A stretch of DNA of 64,000 bases from Stomoxys calcitrans (Eukaryota; Arthropoda; Insecta; Diptera; Muscidae). The stretch covers positions 155,597,441 through 155,661,440 of the forward strand of contig NC_081553.1 of NCBI RefSeq assembly GCF_963082655.1. Reading direction: 5' to 3'. This document shows, piece after piece, positions 34,210 to 43,672 of this stretch (positions within the stretch are counted from its first letter, which is position 1; each line of letters opens with the position of its first letter). The translations under genes and the position numbers were made by a program. The notes beneath the pieces are model-generated. The model did not search any database. It was not told the origin of the DNA and was given only the letters and a program-made list of their open reading frames with translations.

Positions 34210-34940
34210 CTTTTATTAGTAACTAGCCGAACCGGGCCCGCTACGCTGCGCCTTCTATAACTTTTTAATATCTTTTTATCGCCGTGAATGCGGATATCGA
34301 ACTCGTGCCGTTGTAGCCTATGACGCTGAACGCGTTCGAATCCTGGCGAGAACATCGGACAAAGCGAGGTTTATCCCCTCTTAATGTTGGCGACATTTGC
34401 GAGGTACAATGCCATGCATGGTCATTTAAGAAAAATTTCCCCAAAAAGGTGTCGCACTGCGGGACGCCGTTCGGACTCGGCTATAAAAACAGGTCCCCGT
34501 TTCGGTTCTTGGTGGTAATGTTCTATCTAGGGTAATGTTCTCATTAGGGGAGGGATGGCACCTCAGACATTTCGACTCAAATTAATGATGCACTTCTAAA
34601 TCTCTTTAATTTGAGCCCCATATTGCCATATTCGTAATCTACTCCCGAATGTCTTTCATTTCAGCCCCATATTGTCATGATCGTCAAATAAACCTATTAT
34701 AAGGGTTTTTTTATTTGAATCCTATATTGTTCCGATCGGTCCACTTTTATTTTTGGGTAGAACTTTTGGGGTAAGGGGGAGGGTCCACCACCCTCCCGAT
34801 TTCAAACATTATATAGCCTATGTTTCCTTCCAGACCAACCTTCACAATCTGTGAAAATTTCAAGGTAATCGGTTCAACCGTTTTTGAGTCTATACGGAAC
34901 AAACAAACAAACAAACACAAATTGAATTTTATATATACGA
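34210..34940 (-). repeat. Family 2 repeat, reverse copy carrying a SINE
   Basis: It starts with the GC-rich terminal box ccgaaccgggcccgctacgctgcgcc (about 34215-34250). After the SINE it continues with core phrases reading ttgagccccatattgccat, and ends with the head region reversed (ggttcaaccgtttttgagtctatac, about 34872-34898). It shows that the GC-rich box and the gactcaaaaacggctgaacc head are the two ends of one repeat. Confidence 0.65.
34309..34545 (+). mobile_element. tRNA-derived SINE, 5'-incomplete
   Basis: The sequence gttgtagcctatgacgctgaac is followed by the box B-like GTTCGAATCC. The body contains gtgtcgcactgcgggacgcc and gttcggactcggctataaaaa, shared with the SINEs at 39385 and 41545. 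The box A part is damaged. The open frame at 34320-34535 is a chance frame. Confidence 0.7.
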
Positions 34941-35119
34941 TTCATTTAAATATAACTCTACACATAATTCAACTAGTTAATACCGATAAATCAATGAATA
35001 ATTAAACATGTAATAAAATTATTATTTGTTTGTTACTTATGCAACCACTAATTAAAACTTAGATCCGATCAAGTGGATATCGACACATAATAAATAAATA
35101 TCACGAAATCAATTGATCC

Positions 35120-35282
35120 AAATTTTTCGTACACACTGTTCTGTTATAACTCTCAACAACTGTGCAAAGTACGGTCCAATTCGGTCTTCAACCAGATATA
35201 ACTCCCATATTTTAGCAGAATCTATGGTGGTGGGTTCCCAAGATTCGGCCCGGCCGAACTTTGCAGCCTGTTACTTGTTTTA
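35120..35282 (-). repeat. Family 1 repeat, reverse head fragment
   Basis: On the plus strand it reads gttctgttataactctcaac, then atctatggtggtgggttccc, then the palindrome ttcggcccggccgaa (35243-35257) and ttacttgttt. It is the head plus one core monomer. Confidence 0.7.
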
Positions 35283-35764
35283 ATTGAAACTGATTCAATC
35301 ACGAAAATGTTAATGTCAATCACAGTTTCAGAAATATGTGAATGAAAATATTTTCAATAAAAGATTGCTTCTTCAATTAAACGAAAGGTTGCACAGTTTT
35401 GAAATTTTCAATTCATTGTTTGATTTGATCAACTAATGTTTGATTTGACCCAATTTTAATTAATTAAAAAGTTAATTGAATATATCAAACATATGCAAAT
35501 ATTATTTCGATTGCAATTTGGTACAAATATGTTAAGCTCCTGGAAAACGAATTTGAGATTTTTGGGCATAGGTCCATGAGCATTCCTAGAACATAACTAA
35601 AGGCTACATTGCAGAAATGCAAACAAGGAAAATTATGTCACTCGAATTATAAAAGAAAGAGTAGCAGGGCGTTAGACCTGCTAGTGATATATATTAACTG
35701 TAATTATTATAATCTTATTACAGTAAATGTATGAATATATGTAAACCAAACTTTGTTGAGTTAA
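35283..35764. other. AT-rich stretch, no gene seen
   Basis: The DNA is AT-rich with a local repetition of tttgatttgat and ttcaatca phrases. I see no coding motif, RNA gene or element end. Confidence 0.45.
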
Positions 35765-35935
35765 AGAAGGGCGTTTCTAGCCTTGTTGATACGTTCTCGT
35801 ATTTCTGCTACTGATCCTCCATCATGTGTTATTTTGCTGCCGAGATACGAAAAGTTATCGAGATCTTCAATGACATGGCCGTTTATAGTGAGCGAAGTTA
35901 GATTTTTTTTTCTGCTATCCTCTTTAATTTGGTAT
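35765..35935 (-). pseudogene. RTE/CR1-like RT thumb fragment
   Basis: The minus strand encodes SLTINGHVIEDLDNFSYLGS, then KITHDGGSVAEIRERINKAR and NALL. This is the region after the RT catalytic box in RTE-like elements (F-x-YLGS-x-I-x-x-DGG). No other part of the element is adjacent. Confidence 0.75.
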
Positions 35936-35936
35936 T

Positions 35937-37466
35937 AGGTTAGGTTAGGTAATGTTGAAAAGATGGTGCGGATATTAATCCGTCCCATGCCACTATGGGA
36001 ATAAACCTTAGCCAGTATTCGGCTTGCTGTGATTTCTAAAAACTAAAAAGCAACCTCGAAAAAGAAAATTTTGAGTAAGGATTTCCGCACTACCTACAAA
36101 TTCCTTAACTGATTTCCATACCATGCCCCTATGTTGGATCATGTCTGGTATTGTGTCCCCACCTAAATACCGATGGCTTTAAGCTGCGAAAGTTGGGTAA
36201 TAACACGGGAAATGCTCCAACGTTTCAACATCTTCCCTACATGCCCTACACATGTTATCACTTGCCGCACCGATCATACATAAGTGAGCTTGTAGTCCTA
36301 TGTGTCCCGTCATGATACTAAAAGCTATACCGACCTCCTTCTATCTTCCTTTCAGTAATAGCCTCGTCCTCTCACTATCCGGATCACCCCAAAATGTTTG
36401 CCGCCCTACCGACTGTTTCGCTGTTCCACAGTGTTACATGTCGTTTGTCGCCCACGCCCTTAATTCGAACTGCGTCGACCCGAAAGGCTTCGGGTTAACC
36501 AAGTTTATCGACGGCAGTTCTCTGACCTTTACTGCTAAATCGTCTGCCCTTTCATTCTCCTTATGCGGATTCTGTCATTCTCAGAGAAGGCGTTAATGTC
36601 CTTCTTACACTCTTAGACTGTTCGATACCTTACCCTCATTTGCATTGCATTTATGGCCATTTTACTCTCCGTTAATATGTTCACACTCGACTTCCTCGCG
36701 TTAACACCAAACCACTTCACGCATTCCGTGATCTCCGCCTGCAGGACCGTACTATGGTCAGGCAGTCTAAAACAGATTTCAGTCCCTGGGATCTCAATGT
36801 ACTCCCCAGGCCCACTTTGTCCTCTAGCCTTATTACTCCACTTAATCTGTATGGCAATGGGTCGGATATCTAGAATAGTCTACAGTGTCCTTGTGGGCGT
36901 GGTTCTTATCGCTCCGCCTATGTCAAGACAACATGTTCTCTGAACCAGTTGTATGCACTTTTTCTCCTTAGCAGTCCACCAAACTACTGAGGCTTAAGTA
37001 AGTATTGGTCTAATAACGCTCCTGTAGAGCCATTGGACAATCTTCGGATTCAGGCCCCATTTCGAGCCTACGGCTCGTCTTCATAGTGCCCAATTCAATA
37101 TCCCATCCAAGAGCGCTCCTAAGTATTTGACCTGGTCCGTTGCCGAAAGCATTTTTCAGTCTTCTCTGGGTTAACATTGAGACCACTGGGTCTAGCCCAG
37201 TCATAAGCCATATGCAAGATACTTTCAGCCTTTCAGAGTAGCTGGTTCTTATCTCTACCTCTAAGAAGAATTATAAAATCATCTGCATAGCAGACAGTTT
37301 CAAATTCGTTCTCAGATAGCATCCGTAATAGGTCATTTATGGTGGTCACCCAAGGAAGTGGCGATAAAATGCCCCCTGTGACGCTTTCACCTTTACATTT
37401 TGTTAATGGTACCCGCAATTAATCCACCTCTTCCTTAGTATATGGTTTATCCTATCTCTAAGGACC
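35937..37466 (-). mobile_element. LOA/I-like element, 3' half (RT motif B onwards)
   Basis: Read on the minus strand: VLRDRINHILRKRWI (37466-37420), motif B and C pieces (GGILSPLPWVTTINDLLRML, then VCYADDFIILLRGRDKN; 37380-37240), RT thumb (37204-37010; NPEK-type and LGWDIELGTMKTS), RNase H region (36950-36600), and the zinc-knuckle tail with fused pieces near 36260-36210. The end, near 35940, reads on the minus strand as CTTTTCAACATTACCTAACCTAACCTAA. The TTAGG-like plus-strand run at 35944-35957 is this tail. Frames are broken throughout. Confidence 0.8.
37233..37418 (-). pseudogene. RT motif B/C fragment with intact YADD
   Basis: The open piece has GGILSPLPWVTTINDLLRML and ETVCYADDFIILLRGRDKN. 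The two catalytic aspartates of motif C are intact. Motif A is absent because the element is cut at about 37466. Confidence 0.75.
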
Positions 37467-38155
37467 CGGCCCACCCGCTACAACGATATGCAATATTAGA
37501 AAAGAATTACTAAATGAAGATTTGGCAGCCCGAACAATTTTTCGAAATATCGAGGTAACCAACTTTATGGGCCTGCCAAAAGCCGGACAACCTAGGGCCT
37601 TGAAATTTTGCATACGATCTCGCTAACACTAAGGTCTGCCAAATCTTCCTTTAGTAATTCTTTTTGAATATTGCATGTTAGTAATTTTTTTTTGAATATT
37701 GCAGATGAAAGTGTCCTTAAAAAAACTAAAAATATATTCTGCCCGAATTTTTTACAAAAATCCATTGGGGGAACTGGGCTTTGGAAATTTTGAACTCAAT
37801 TTTTTACTTCAACATTGCCCATTTGAATTGATATATCGTGTTAAAATTTCACTTAAAACGCATCTTCAATACGTTCTCTTTACCAACAAAAAAGAAAAAA
37901 TTTAAGTATTGAAGCCATGACTAATCAATGAATATCGAAAAGAAAGCTGCACGGAGACAAGCCGGCTTTGCTAATGTTACTGCTAGGTAAGAACTGTTTC
38001 CAATTTTACGATTCATTGCTCTTTGGTTTACTCTTGCTGCCAAAATTTTGGGATTACATCATTATAAGTGAAAGGTTCATCTTAATAGTATTATGTTTAT
38101 GGAAGCTAAATTTTGGCACAAATGGTTTTTTTAATCCAATATTTTCGAGGAAGTG
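37467..38155. other. Unassigned stretch, no gene seen
   Basis: It contains a short direct repetition of ttgaatattgca (about 37660-37705) and AT-rich DNA. The open frames at 37699-37905 and 37968-38186 match nothing I recognise and show no domain pattern. Confidence 0.4.
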
Positions 38156-38163
38156 CTGTATAG

Positions 38164-38558
38164 TAGAGCTTGTAAACTATCGATAATCGCAACATTCGAT
38201 ATTTTCGATAGTTTCAATGACAATTATCGATAGTATCGATGCTATCGTTAATTTCCCATCAGTAGATCGATTTATATAGAAACAATGTCAATGCACATAA
38301 CAAATAAAACCGAGGTGAATAAAGTCAGTTGGAAGTCATGAGTGAAATCATTGAACAAAATGTTAGTCTAATCGGATGAAAATTGCGCCTTCTATAGGTG
38401 CAGAAGGCTACATTCAGTGTCGGATTGCTTATTTTTGTTTAGTTTTGAAAAATGTTAACTTTTGCAGTAGTATCCATTGGAAAAATATCAATCGATATTC
38501 AGCCAAAAAGTTAAATATCGATAGTTTCAGTAGTGCCATCGATATTTTGCCAGCTCTA
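38164..38558. mobile_element. 395 bp hAT-like MITE with TATCGATA-rich ends
   Basis: An identical 8-base direct repeat, CTGTATAG, flanks it at 38156-38163 and 38559-38566, as expected for hAT-type insertion. The left end TAGAGCTTGTAAACTATCGA and the inverted right end TAGAGCTGGCAAAATATCGA form a 21-base inverted repeat with three mismatches. Both terminal regions are packed with CGATA/TATCG motifs. The middle (about 38330-38410) holds a piece resembling Family 1 (gaaaattgcgccttctataggtgc). No transposase is encoded. Confidence 0.75.
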
Positions 38559-38744
38559 CTGTATAGGACTATATGTTGTCATTGCACCCGCATAGATTGG
38601 ACTCCAGATTTGAAATCCTCAGCTCCTAAAAAACGTATTTAATGTCCGATTGTGCCTAAAACCCCGTTTACTCTGCTCTTTAAATTCCGATTTAATGGCT
38701 TTTTTGGGGTTTGGTTTGAAAAAATTTGTTATAATATTCTAGGC

Positions 38745-39010
38745 GTTCTATGAACCACGTGCTGTATAACGACGATAGAATAGTTAAACCCTTCAAAATA
38801 CAACGTTTGCATTGGCTGAGTCATGTTATCAGAATAGATGAAGGCTCCAACATGGAAGTTTTTGAAGGCGACCATAAAAGAAAATGCAAAAGGGGAAGAC
38901 CAAAACACCGATGGAAGTGGAGAGCGACATATTGAAACTGGGTGTCAGAAATTTTTGAAGAAGCTCAGAAGATCGATGCGCTTGTGCATCTATTCTAAGT
39001 TTTACTAGAG
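38745..39010 (+). pseudogene. RTE-like C-terminal fragment
   Basis: The plus strand reads IVKPFKIQRLHWLSHVIRID and VFEGDHKRKCKRGRPKHRW, the usual R-L-x-W-x-x-H-V-x-R and R-G-R-P pattern of the C-terminus of RTE-like polyproteins. A stop interrupts at about 38933, and a shifted frame continues toward the usual end. The rest of the element is missing. Confidence 0.75.
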
Positions 39011-39029
39011 GAATAAATTTTCTCTATTG

Positions 39030-39375
39030 GCCAATTAAAGCGAAGTATAATAATATACTCATCCCAGTCCATATTTAGATGTAGCTACCATATAGATCGA
39101 TCTACAGATCAATCATTTTAAGCCTATAAAATGGGAATATATCGAATATGGTCCATATCGGTCCAACTTTTGGTGTCGGTCCCATATTAATGTACCCCAA
39201 TTTTCGGTATTTTTGCTCTGAAACAATTTTTGGTCCAATTTGTCTAAAATTTGGTAAGCCACATTTTCTCGGCCTAGCGAAAGGTTAATCCATGGACAAA
39301 TCGACCAATATGTTATAGTAACTCCTATATAAGGGTACATTTCACAAATAGAGATTTTTGCACCGAATGGAGTTT
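39030..39375 (-). repeat. Family 1-like diverged fragment
   Basis: The phrases gtccatatttagatgtagctaccatatagatcgatct and tggtccatatcggtcc mark Family 1 core in reverse. The right part (cattttctcggcctagcg, taactcctatataagg) does not fit the family well. Confidence 0.45.
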
Positions 39376-39384
39376 AGAATAGAT

Positions 39385-39720
39385 ATATGGAGCCCACCGT
39401 TAGCATGTCGGCCTATGAAGCTGAACGCCTGGATTCGAATCCTGGCGAGACCATCAACAAAAATGTTCAGCAGTGGTTTTCCCCTCCTAATGCTGGCAAC
39501 ATTTGTGAGGTATTATGCCATGTAAAACTTCTCTTCAAAGAGGTGTCGCACTGCGGCACGCCGTTCGGACTCGGCTATAAAAAGGAGGCCCCTTGTCATT
39601 AAGCTTAAACTTGAATCGGACTGCACTCATTGATATGTGAGAAGTTTGCCCCTGTTCCTTAGGGGAATGCTCATGGGCAAAATTTGCATTTGCAGACTCC
39701 GATTTGGGGTACGCGGCCTT
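39385..39720 (+). mobile_element. tRNA-derived SINE, nearly complete
   Basis: A tRNA-like head (ccaccgttagcatgtcggcctatgaagctgaacgcc) carries a box B match, GATTCGAATCC, at about 39431. The body has gtgtcgcactgcggcacgcc, gttcggactcggctataaaaa, cttgaatcggactgcactc and a 3' part with gggcaaaatttgca. Transcription by RNA polymerase III and mobilisation by a LINE partner are known for such elements. The partner is not identifiable here. Confidence 0.8.
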
Positions 39721-40200
39721 TCTTCATGTTAATGGTGACGACAACAACACAATTTGGAAAATTCTAGTTTTTTGAAAAATTGTCTTTTATAATGCCGGAT
39801 ACATAAAATCAGATAGAATAAAGATATATTTGTGTTTCTTTTTGGGTTTATAGAGGAAGTGATAGAGAACAAAAGTTCTTTACTCATATTTGCAATAAAA
39901 TGTGATGTTGGACTTGGGTTTTAAAATTCAGAAAATACTAGTTGAAAGTCGGCTAGGATATATACATAGACCATTTCCAGGTTTAATTCATATACAAAAG
40001 AGGGAAAAATAAGCGGGAATGTGGAAACTTTTGAAATTTAGTTAAAAATATTAGCCATATTGGCTTTAAGATGACGAGGTGGTTTGATATAAAAATGCGC
40101 CAATTTTGCATTTAAAATTTTTCTTAACACCTCCCTTTTATGAAAACACAAAGAAATGATCACATCTTGATGGCAAAAGTCTACAAAAACTTGTAAGAAA
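39721..40200. other. Unassigned stretch, no gene seen
   Basis: AT-rich sequence with no recognisable coding block. The minus-strand frame at 40038-40283 lies partly over an RTE fragment on the other strand and is a shadow. Confidence 0.45.
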
Positions 40201-40204
40201 TAGA

Positions 40205-40350
40205 AGTCATTTGAAGACGACCATAAAAGAAAAAGCAAAAGTGGAAGACTAATACTCCGATCGAGTGGAGAGCGACATCTCAAAACTAGATGCCAGAAAT
40301 TGGAGAAGAATCGCTGAAGATCGAGGAGCTTGGATATCTACAATGAAAGT
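40205..40350 (+). pseudogene. RTE-like C-terminal fragment, second
   Basis: It reads FEDDHKRKSKSG, then in a shifted frame VESDISKLDARNWRRIAEDR and GAW. This is the last part of the same kind of polyprotein as 38745-39010, whose sequence it overlaps and extends. The two may come from one element split by later insertions, including the SINE at 39385. Confidence 0.7.
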
Positions 40351-40399
40351 AAAGAAATATAACATATACGTAGCAAAAAGACCTGTAAAATATTCAATA

Positions 40400-40685
40400 A
40401 TTTCACGCTAACTTTCGAAGGAGTATAGCTAGCCGCTTGAAATTTTGCACAAATACTTCTTGAGCCTGTAAAGGGCGCAATCATTATCCAATTTGGCTGA
40501 ATTTTTGCACAATGACTTCTACTTTAGTCTCCAATATTCTTCAGTTATGGTCCGAAATGAACCATAACGTTATATTGTTCCAATAACATAGCAATTCTTT
40601 TCTTTTATCCTTTTTTTTGCCTAAAAAGAGATATCGAGAAAAGAGCTCGACAAATGCGATCCATGGTGGAGGGTATACATATAAC
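40400..40685 (-). repeat. Family 1 repeat, reverse fragment
   Basis: cacgctaactttcgaaggagtatagctagccgcttgaaattttgcac (40406 onward) is the conserved tail-proximal segment in reverse. A trace of a head-like box (gatccatggtggagggtatac) lies at about 40658-40679. The segment between is diverged. Confidence 0.55.
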
Positions 40686-40799
40686 GCTTTCAATTGTTTT
40701 TCATTATGCTTTTCTGTCCCAAATACAAAACAAAAACAAAATGAATAATCACAAAATAAAATACAAAATGAAAGTTTTTTTACGTAAAGATAAAACTTA

Positions 40800-40990
40800 A
40801 AGGACATTTTTTTCTAAATGCAAAATTTCAATGAAATATTTGTTCTAAAAGAAATTATTTGTTCTAAAAGAAAGATTTCGATAAATTTCAATAACATCTT
40901 TTCAAACGAAAACATTTTCCTAAAATTTTTTCTATAGACAATTTTCAATAAATATTTTGTAAAGAAAAAATTTTAACCCATTACGCTTGA
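40800..40990. repeat. Family 4 AT-rich short-period repeat
   Basis: Units like tttctaaatgcaaaatttcaatgaaatatttgttctaaaag recur at about 30-40 bp, similar to 32500-32815 and 54110-54470. Confidence 0.5.
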
Positions 40991-41544
40991 CCCTCGACTC
41001 CCTTGTCCAGATGAGATGAAATTTCATTTACTCATAATTGAGAGCATTTATGTTGACGTAGCTATTTTTTTAATTTCCTTAACGACAACTTTTTTTAAGA
41101 AAAAAAATGTAAACCTCACCATAAATTTATTTTTTTAATATAGAAACCGTCAAAGACAAAAAGGGCCTAGGAGATCCGATTGCCTCTTGGCAGGATCTTA
41201 AATTTCTTCACCTTAGCATATCCAAACATTGTTCCTGCTGCCAAATCTTCACTGGTGGTCCCGGTGCCAAAGATATTCCACTTTCAATGTTTATTTTTTA
41301 GAATTTGGCTACGACCGTTTTCGTATTTTGGGATTTATTAAGCAACGACTTTGCTGCGGAAAGTGTCCAAGTGTTAAAAGTTACCCAGTTTGGCACTCCA
41401 AAAACGTTAAAAACGAATATTTTAATTTTTTTGCCAAAAATATATTTTCATATTTTCAATAACTTAATTTTATTTCTTCCCCTTTAGTAAAGACGGAATA
41501 TTGTAAAGCATTTTAAGTGAAATTTGCATTGCAACTTTTCCTAC
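40991..41544. other. Unassigned stretch, no supported gene
   Basis: A moderately GC-balanced part at about 41150-41410 stands out from AT-rich flanks. The open frame on the plus strand at 41229-41462 (77 codons) and the short minus-strand frame reading GTMFGYAKVKKFKILPRGN at about 41245-41185 match nothing I recognise. It could be a decayed element or a host exon remnant. I do not assign a function. Confidence 0.3.
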
Positions 41545-41848
41545 GAACATTCCATAAGGAACGGGGAAAAACTTCTCACATATCAATGAGTATTGTCCGG
41601 TTCAAGTTCTAAGCTCAATGATAAGGGGCCTCCTTTTTATAACCGAGTCCGAAAGGTGTGCCGCAGAGCGACACCTCTTAGTGGATAAGTTTTTACCCGG
41701 CAAAGTAACTCACAAATGTCGCCTACATTAGGAGGCCATAACCACCATTAAAAACATTTCTGATGTTCTCGCCAGGATTCTAACACTGACGTTCAGCGTC
41801 AAAGGTGGACATGCTAACCTCTGCGATACGGTGGCTTCCTTTTGAATG
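41545..41848 (-). mobile_element. tRNA-derived SINE, reverse copy
   Basis: On the minus strand it reads gccaccgtatcgcagaggttagcatgtcc (tRNA-like with box A), then gacgctgaacgtc and a damaged box B. The body has ggtgtcgctctgcggcacac, cggttataaaaaggaggcc and the 3' part with gtgagaagtttttcccc. It lies directly against the LOA 3' end at 41854. Confidence 0.75.
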
Positions 41849-41853
41849 TGATA

Positions 41854-42195
41854 TAGGTTAGGTTGAAAAGAGGGTGCGGATGTTAATCCGCCCCATGCCA
41901 ATATGGACATACACCTAAGCCAGCAATAGGCTTTTGTGCGCTCTAAATACTAAAAAGTAATCCCGAAAAAGAAAATCTAAGTCAGAAATTCGTGCTACTT
42001 ACAACATCCTTAATTTTTTTTCCATGCCACGCCCCTAAGTTGGTTCATGCCTGCCGAAAACCGGGCAATGACAAAGAAAATGCTTCAACGTCACATCATC
42101 TTTCCCACCTGCCCTACACATGCTATCACTTGCCGCATCGATTTTACGAACTATAGACTATGTGTTCCGTTAAGATACCAATACCTATACTGACC
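41854..42195 (-). mobile_element. LOA/I-like element, 3'-terminal fragment
   Basis: Read on the minus strand it has the degenerate zinc-knuckle tail (acatgctatcacttgccgca in the plus-strand copy, about 42117-42136), the 3' untranslated region and the terminus ccctcttttcaacctaacctatat. It is less well preserved than the fragment at 45176-45886. Confidence 0.75.
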
Positions 42196-42204
42196 TGCAG
42201 GACC

Positions 42205-42445
42205 CATATGGCCTATTTGCAATGCCCAACGACCTACATTAATACTAAGTATCTGTGCAAAATTTCAAGCGGCAAGCTTTGCGCATTCTAGCACTATCGT
42301 GATTTCGTCAGACGGACGGAAATGGCTAGATCGACTCAGAATATCGAAGCGATCAAGTATATTTCGAAGCGATCAATATTTCGAGGTGTTACAACCGGAA
42401 TGACTAGGTTAGTATGCCCCCCTCATATGGTGGTGAGCATAAAAA
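42205..42445 (+). repeat. Family 1 repeat, tail fragment
   Basis: The segment acctacattaatactaagtatctgtgcaaaatttcaagcggc, the gacggacggaaatggctag box and tttcgaggtgttacaac are in the same order as at 8200-8409. The tail box is degraded (tatggtggtgagcataaaa). Confidence 0.65.
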
Positions 42446-42529
42446 TGAATGTCGATCAAATGATAAGTGATTTTTTTTCCCGGCATTTTATAAATAACGA
42501 AATTTACCAAATTCACACAATATTATCCG

Positions 42530-43065
42530 TGCGCCCGTCTGTCGAAATCACGATAGCGGTCGAACGCGTAAAGCTGGCAGCTTGAAATTTTGCACAGAAT
42601 CTTAATTTTGATGTAGGTTGTTGGGGATTGCAAATGGGCTATATCGGTTCAGATTTCAATATAGCTCCCATATAAATCGATCTCCCGATTTGACTTCTTG
42701 AGCCCCTGAAAGCCGTACTAATTGTCCGATTTGGCTGAAATTTTGCACATAGTGTTCTGTTAATATTTCCAATAACTGACTTGAGTTCAATGCATGTAGT
42801 GTTCTGTTACGGCTTCCAATTACTGTGTCAAGAACGGTCCAAATCGGTCTAAAACCTAATATGGCTACCTTATAAATCGATCTCACGATTTGACATATTT
42901 AGCCCCTGGAAGACGCAATTTTTGTCTGATTTAGCTAAAATTTTGCACATTGTGTTCTGTTATGACGGTCCGAAAAGGTCTATAACCAGATATAGCTCCC
43001 ATATTTTAGCAGAATCCAGGGTGGTGGATTCCCAAGATTCGGCCCGGCCGAACTTAGTGCAGTAG
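42530..43065 (-). repeat. Family 1 repeat, reverse copy
   Basis: It begins cgcccgtctgtcgaaatcacgatag, runs through three core monomers and ends in the reversed head with the palindrome ttcggcccggccgaa (about 43039-43053). Together with 42205-42445 it makes an inverted pair of Family 1 tails. Confidence 0.65.
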
Positions 43066-43069
43066 TTAG

Positions 43070-43670
43070 CTTGACTGCGATACTATTGGAAGCATTAAAT
43101 GAAGATGTTCGTAATCAACCTATTGATTGTGCCAATCATTTGCATAAAAAATAAATTTGGTTTTCCTCTAGTTCTTGTATCAACTACTTATTATTTGAAA
43201 ATTCCTAACGGAGCACAAACAAAGATTTAGCTCTACTACAATGTCAGTCATATTCATACAATTTCTGTTAGTACTGCAATTAGTAATTTTAACCGAATGT
43301 GTTATTGTCATATACATTCGGAAAAGCACTAAAGTTATTTCTTCAGTTTTTCTTATAAGTGCAAAAGTAAATGTCCAGTATAAACTTGAATAATTATACT
43401 ACGTCAAGTTTTTAGAAGTCTCCATTTCAATTCGCGCACATCATATTTACGAGGAGCTCATTGAGTTTATTGCATAAGCCTGCATAGTTCAGCTGTTGGT
43501 TATTGACCGTGATGCAGCTATTTCATCATGTTTCCGTAGTTCATTTTGTTGTAACAGTTCCAAGACACGTGAAATCAATTTGCAGTTCCTGGCTGAATAT
43601 TTATCTGTTCATTGTAAAAAAACAATCATTTTCTTACATATTGGGATTACTCAAATAAAGAACCATAAAT
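43070..43670. other. Unassigned stretch, no gene seen
   Basis: AT-rich unique-looking sequence with no coding pattern, RNA gene or repeat boundary that I can support. Confidence 0.45.
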
Positions 43671-43672
43671 AA

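Noticed and set aside
35944..35957. TTAGG-like run resembling the arthropod telomere repeat
   Set aside because: It is the reversed CCTAACCTAA tail of the adjacent LOA-like element; the same tail is seen at 41854 and 45881. Flies also generally lack TTAGG telomeres.
41229..41462. A 77-codon frame in a less AT-rich patch, possibly a host exon
   Set aside because: No domain, splice pattern or similarity I can name; the opposite strand is equally plausible.
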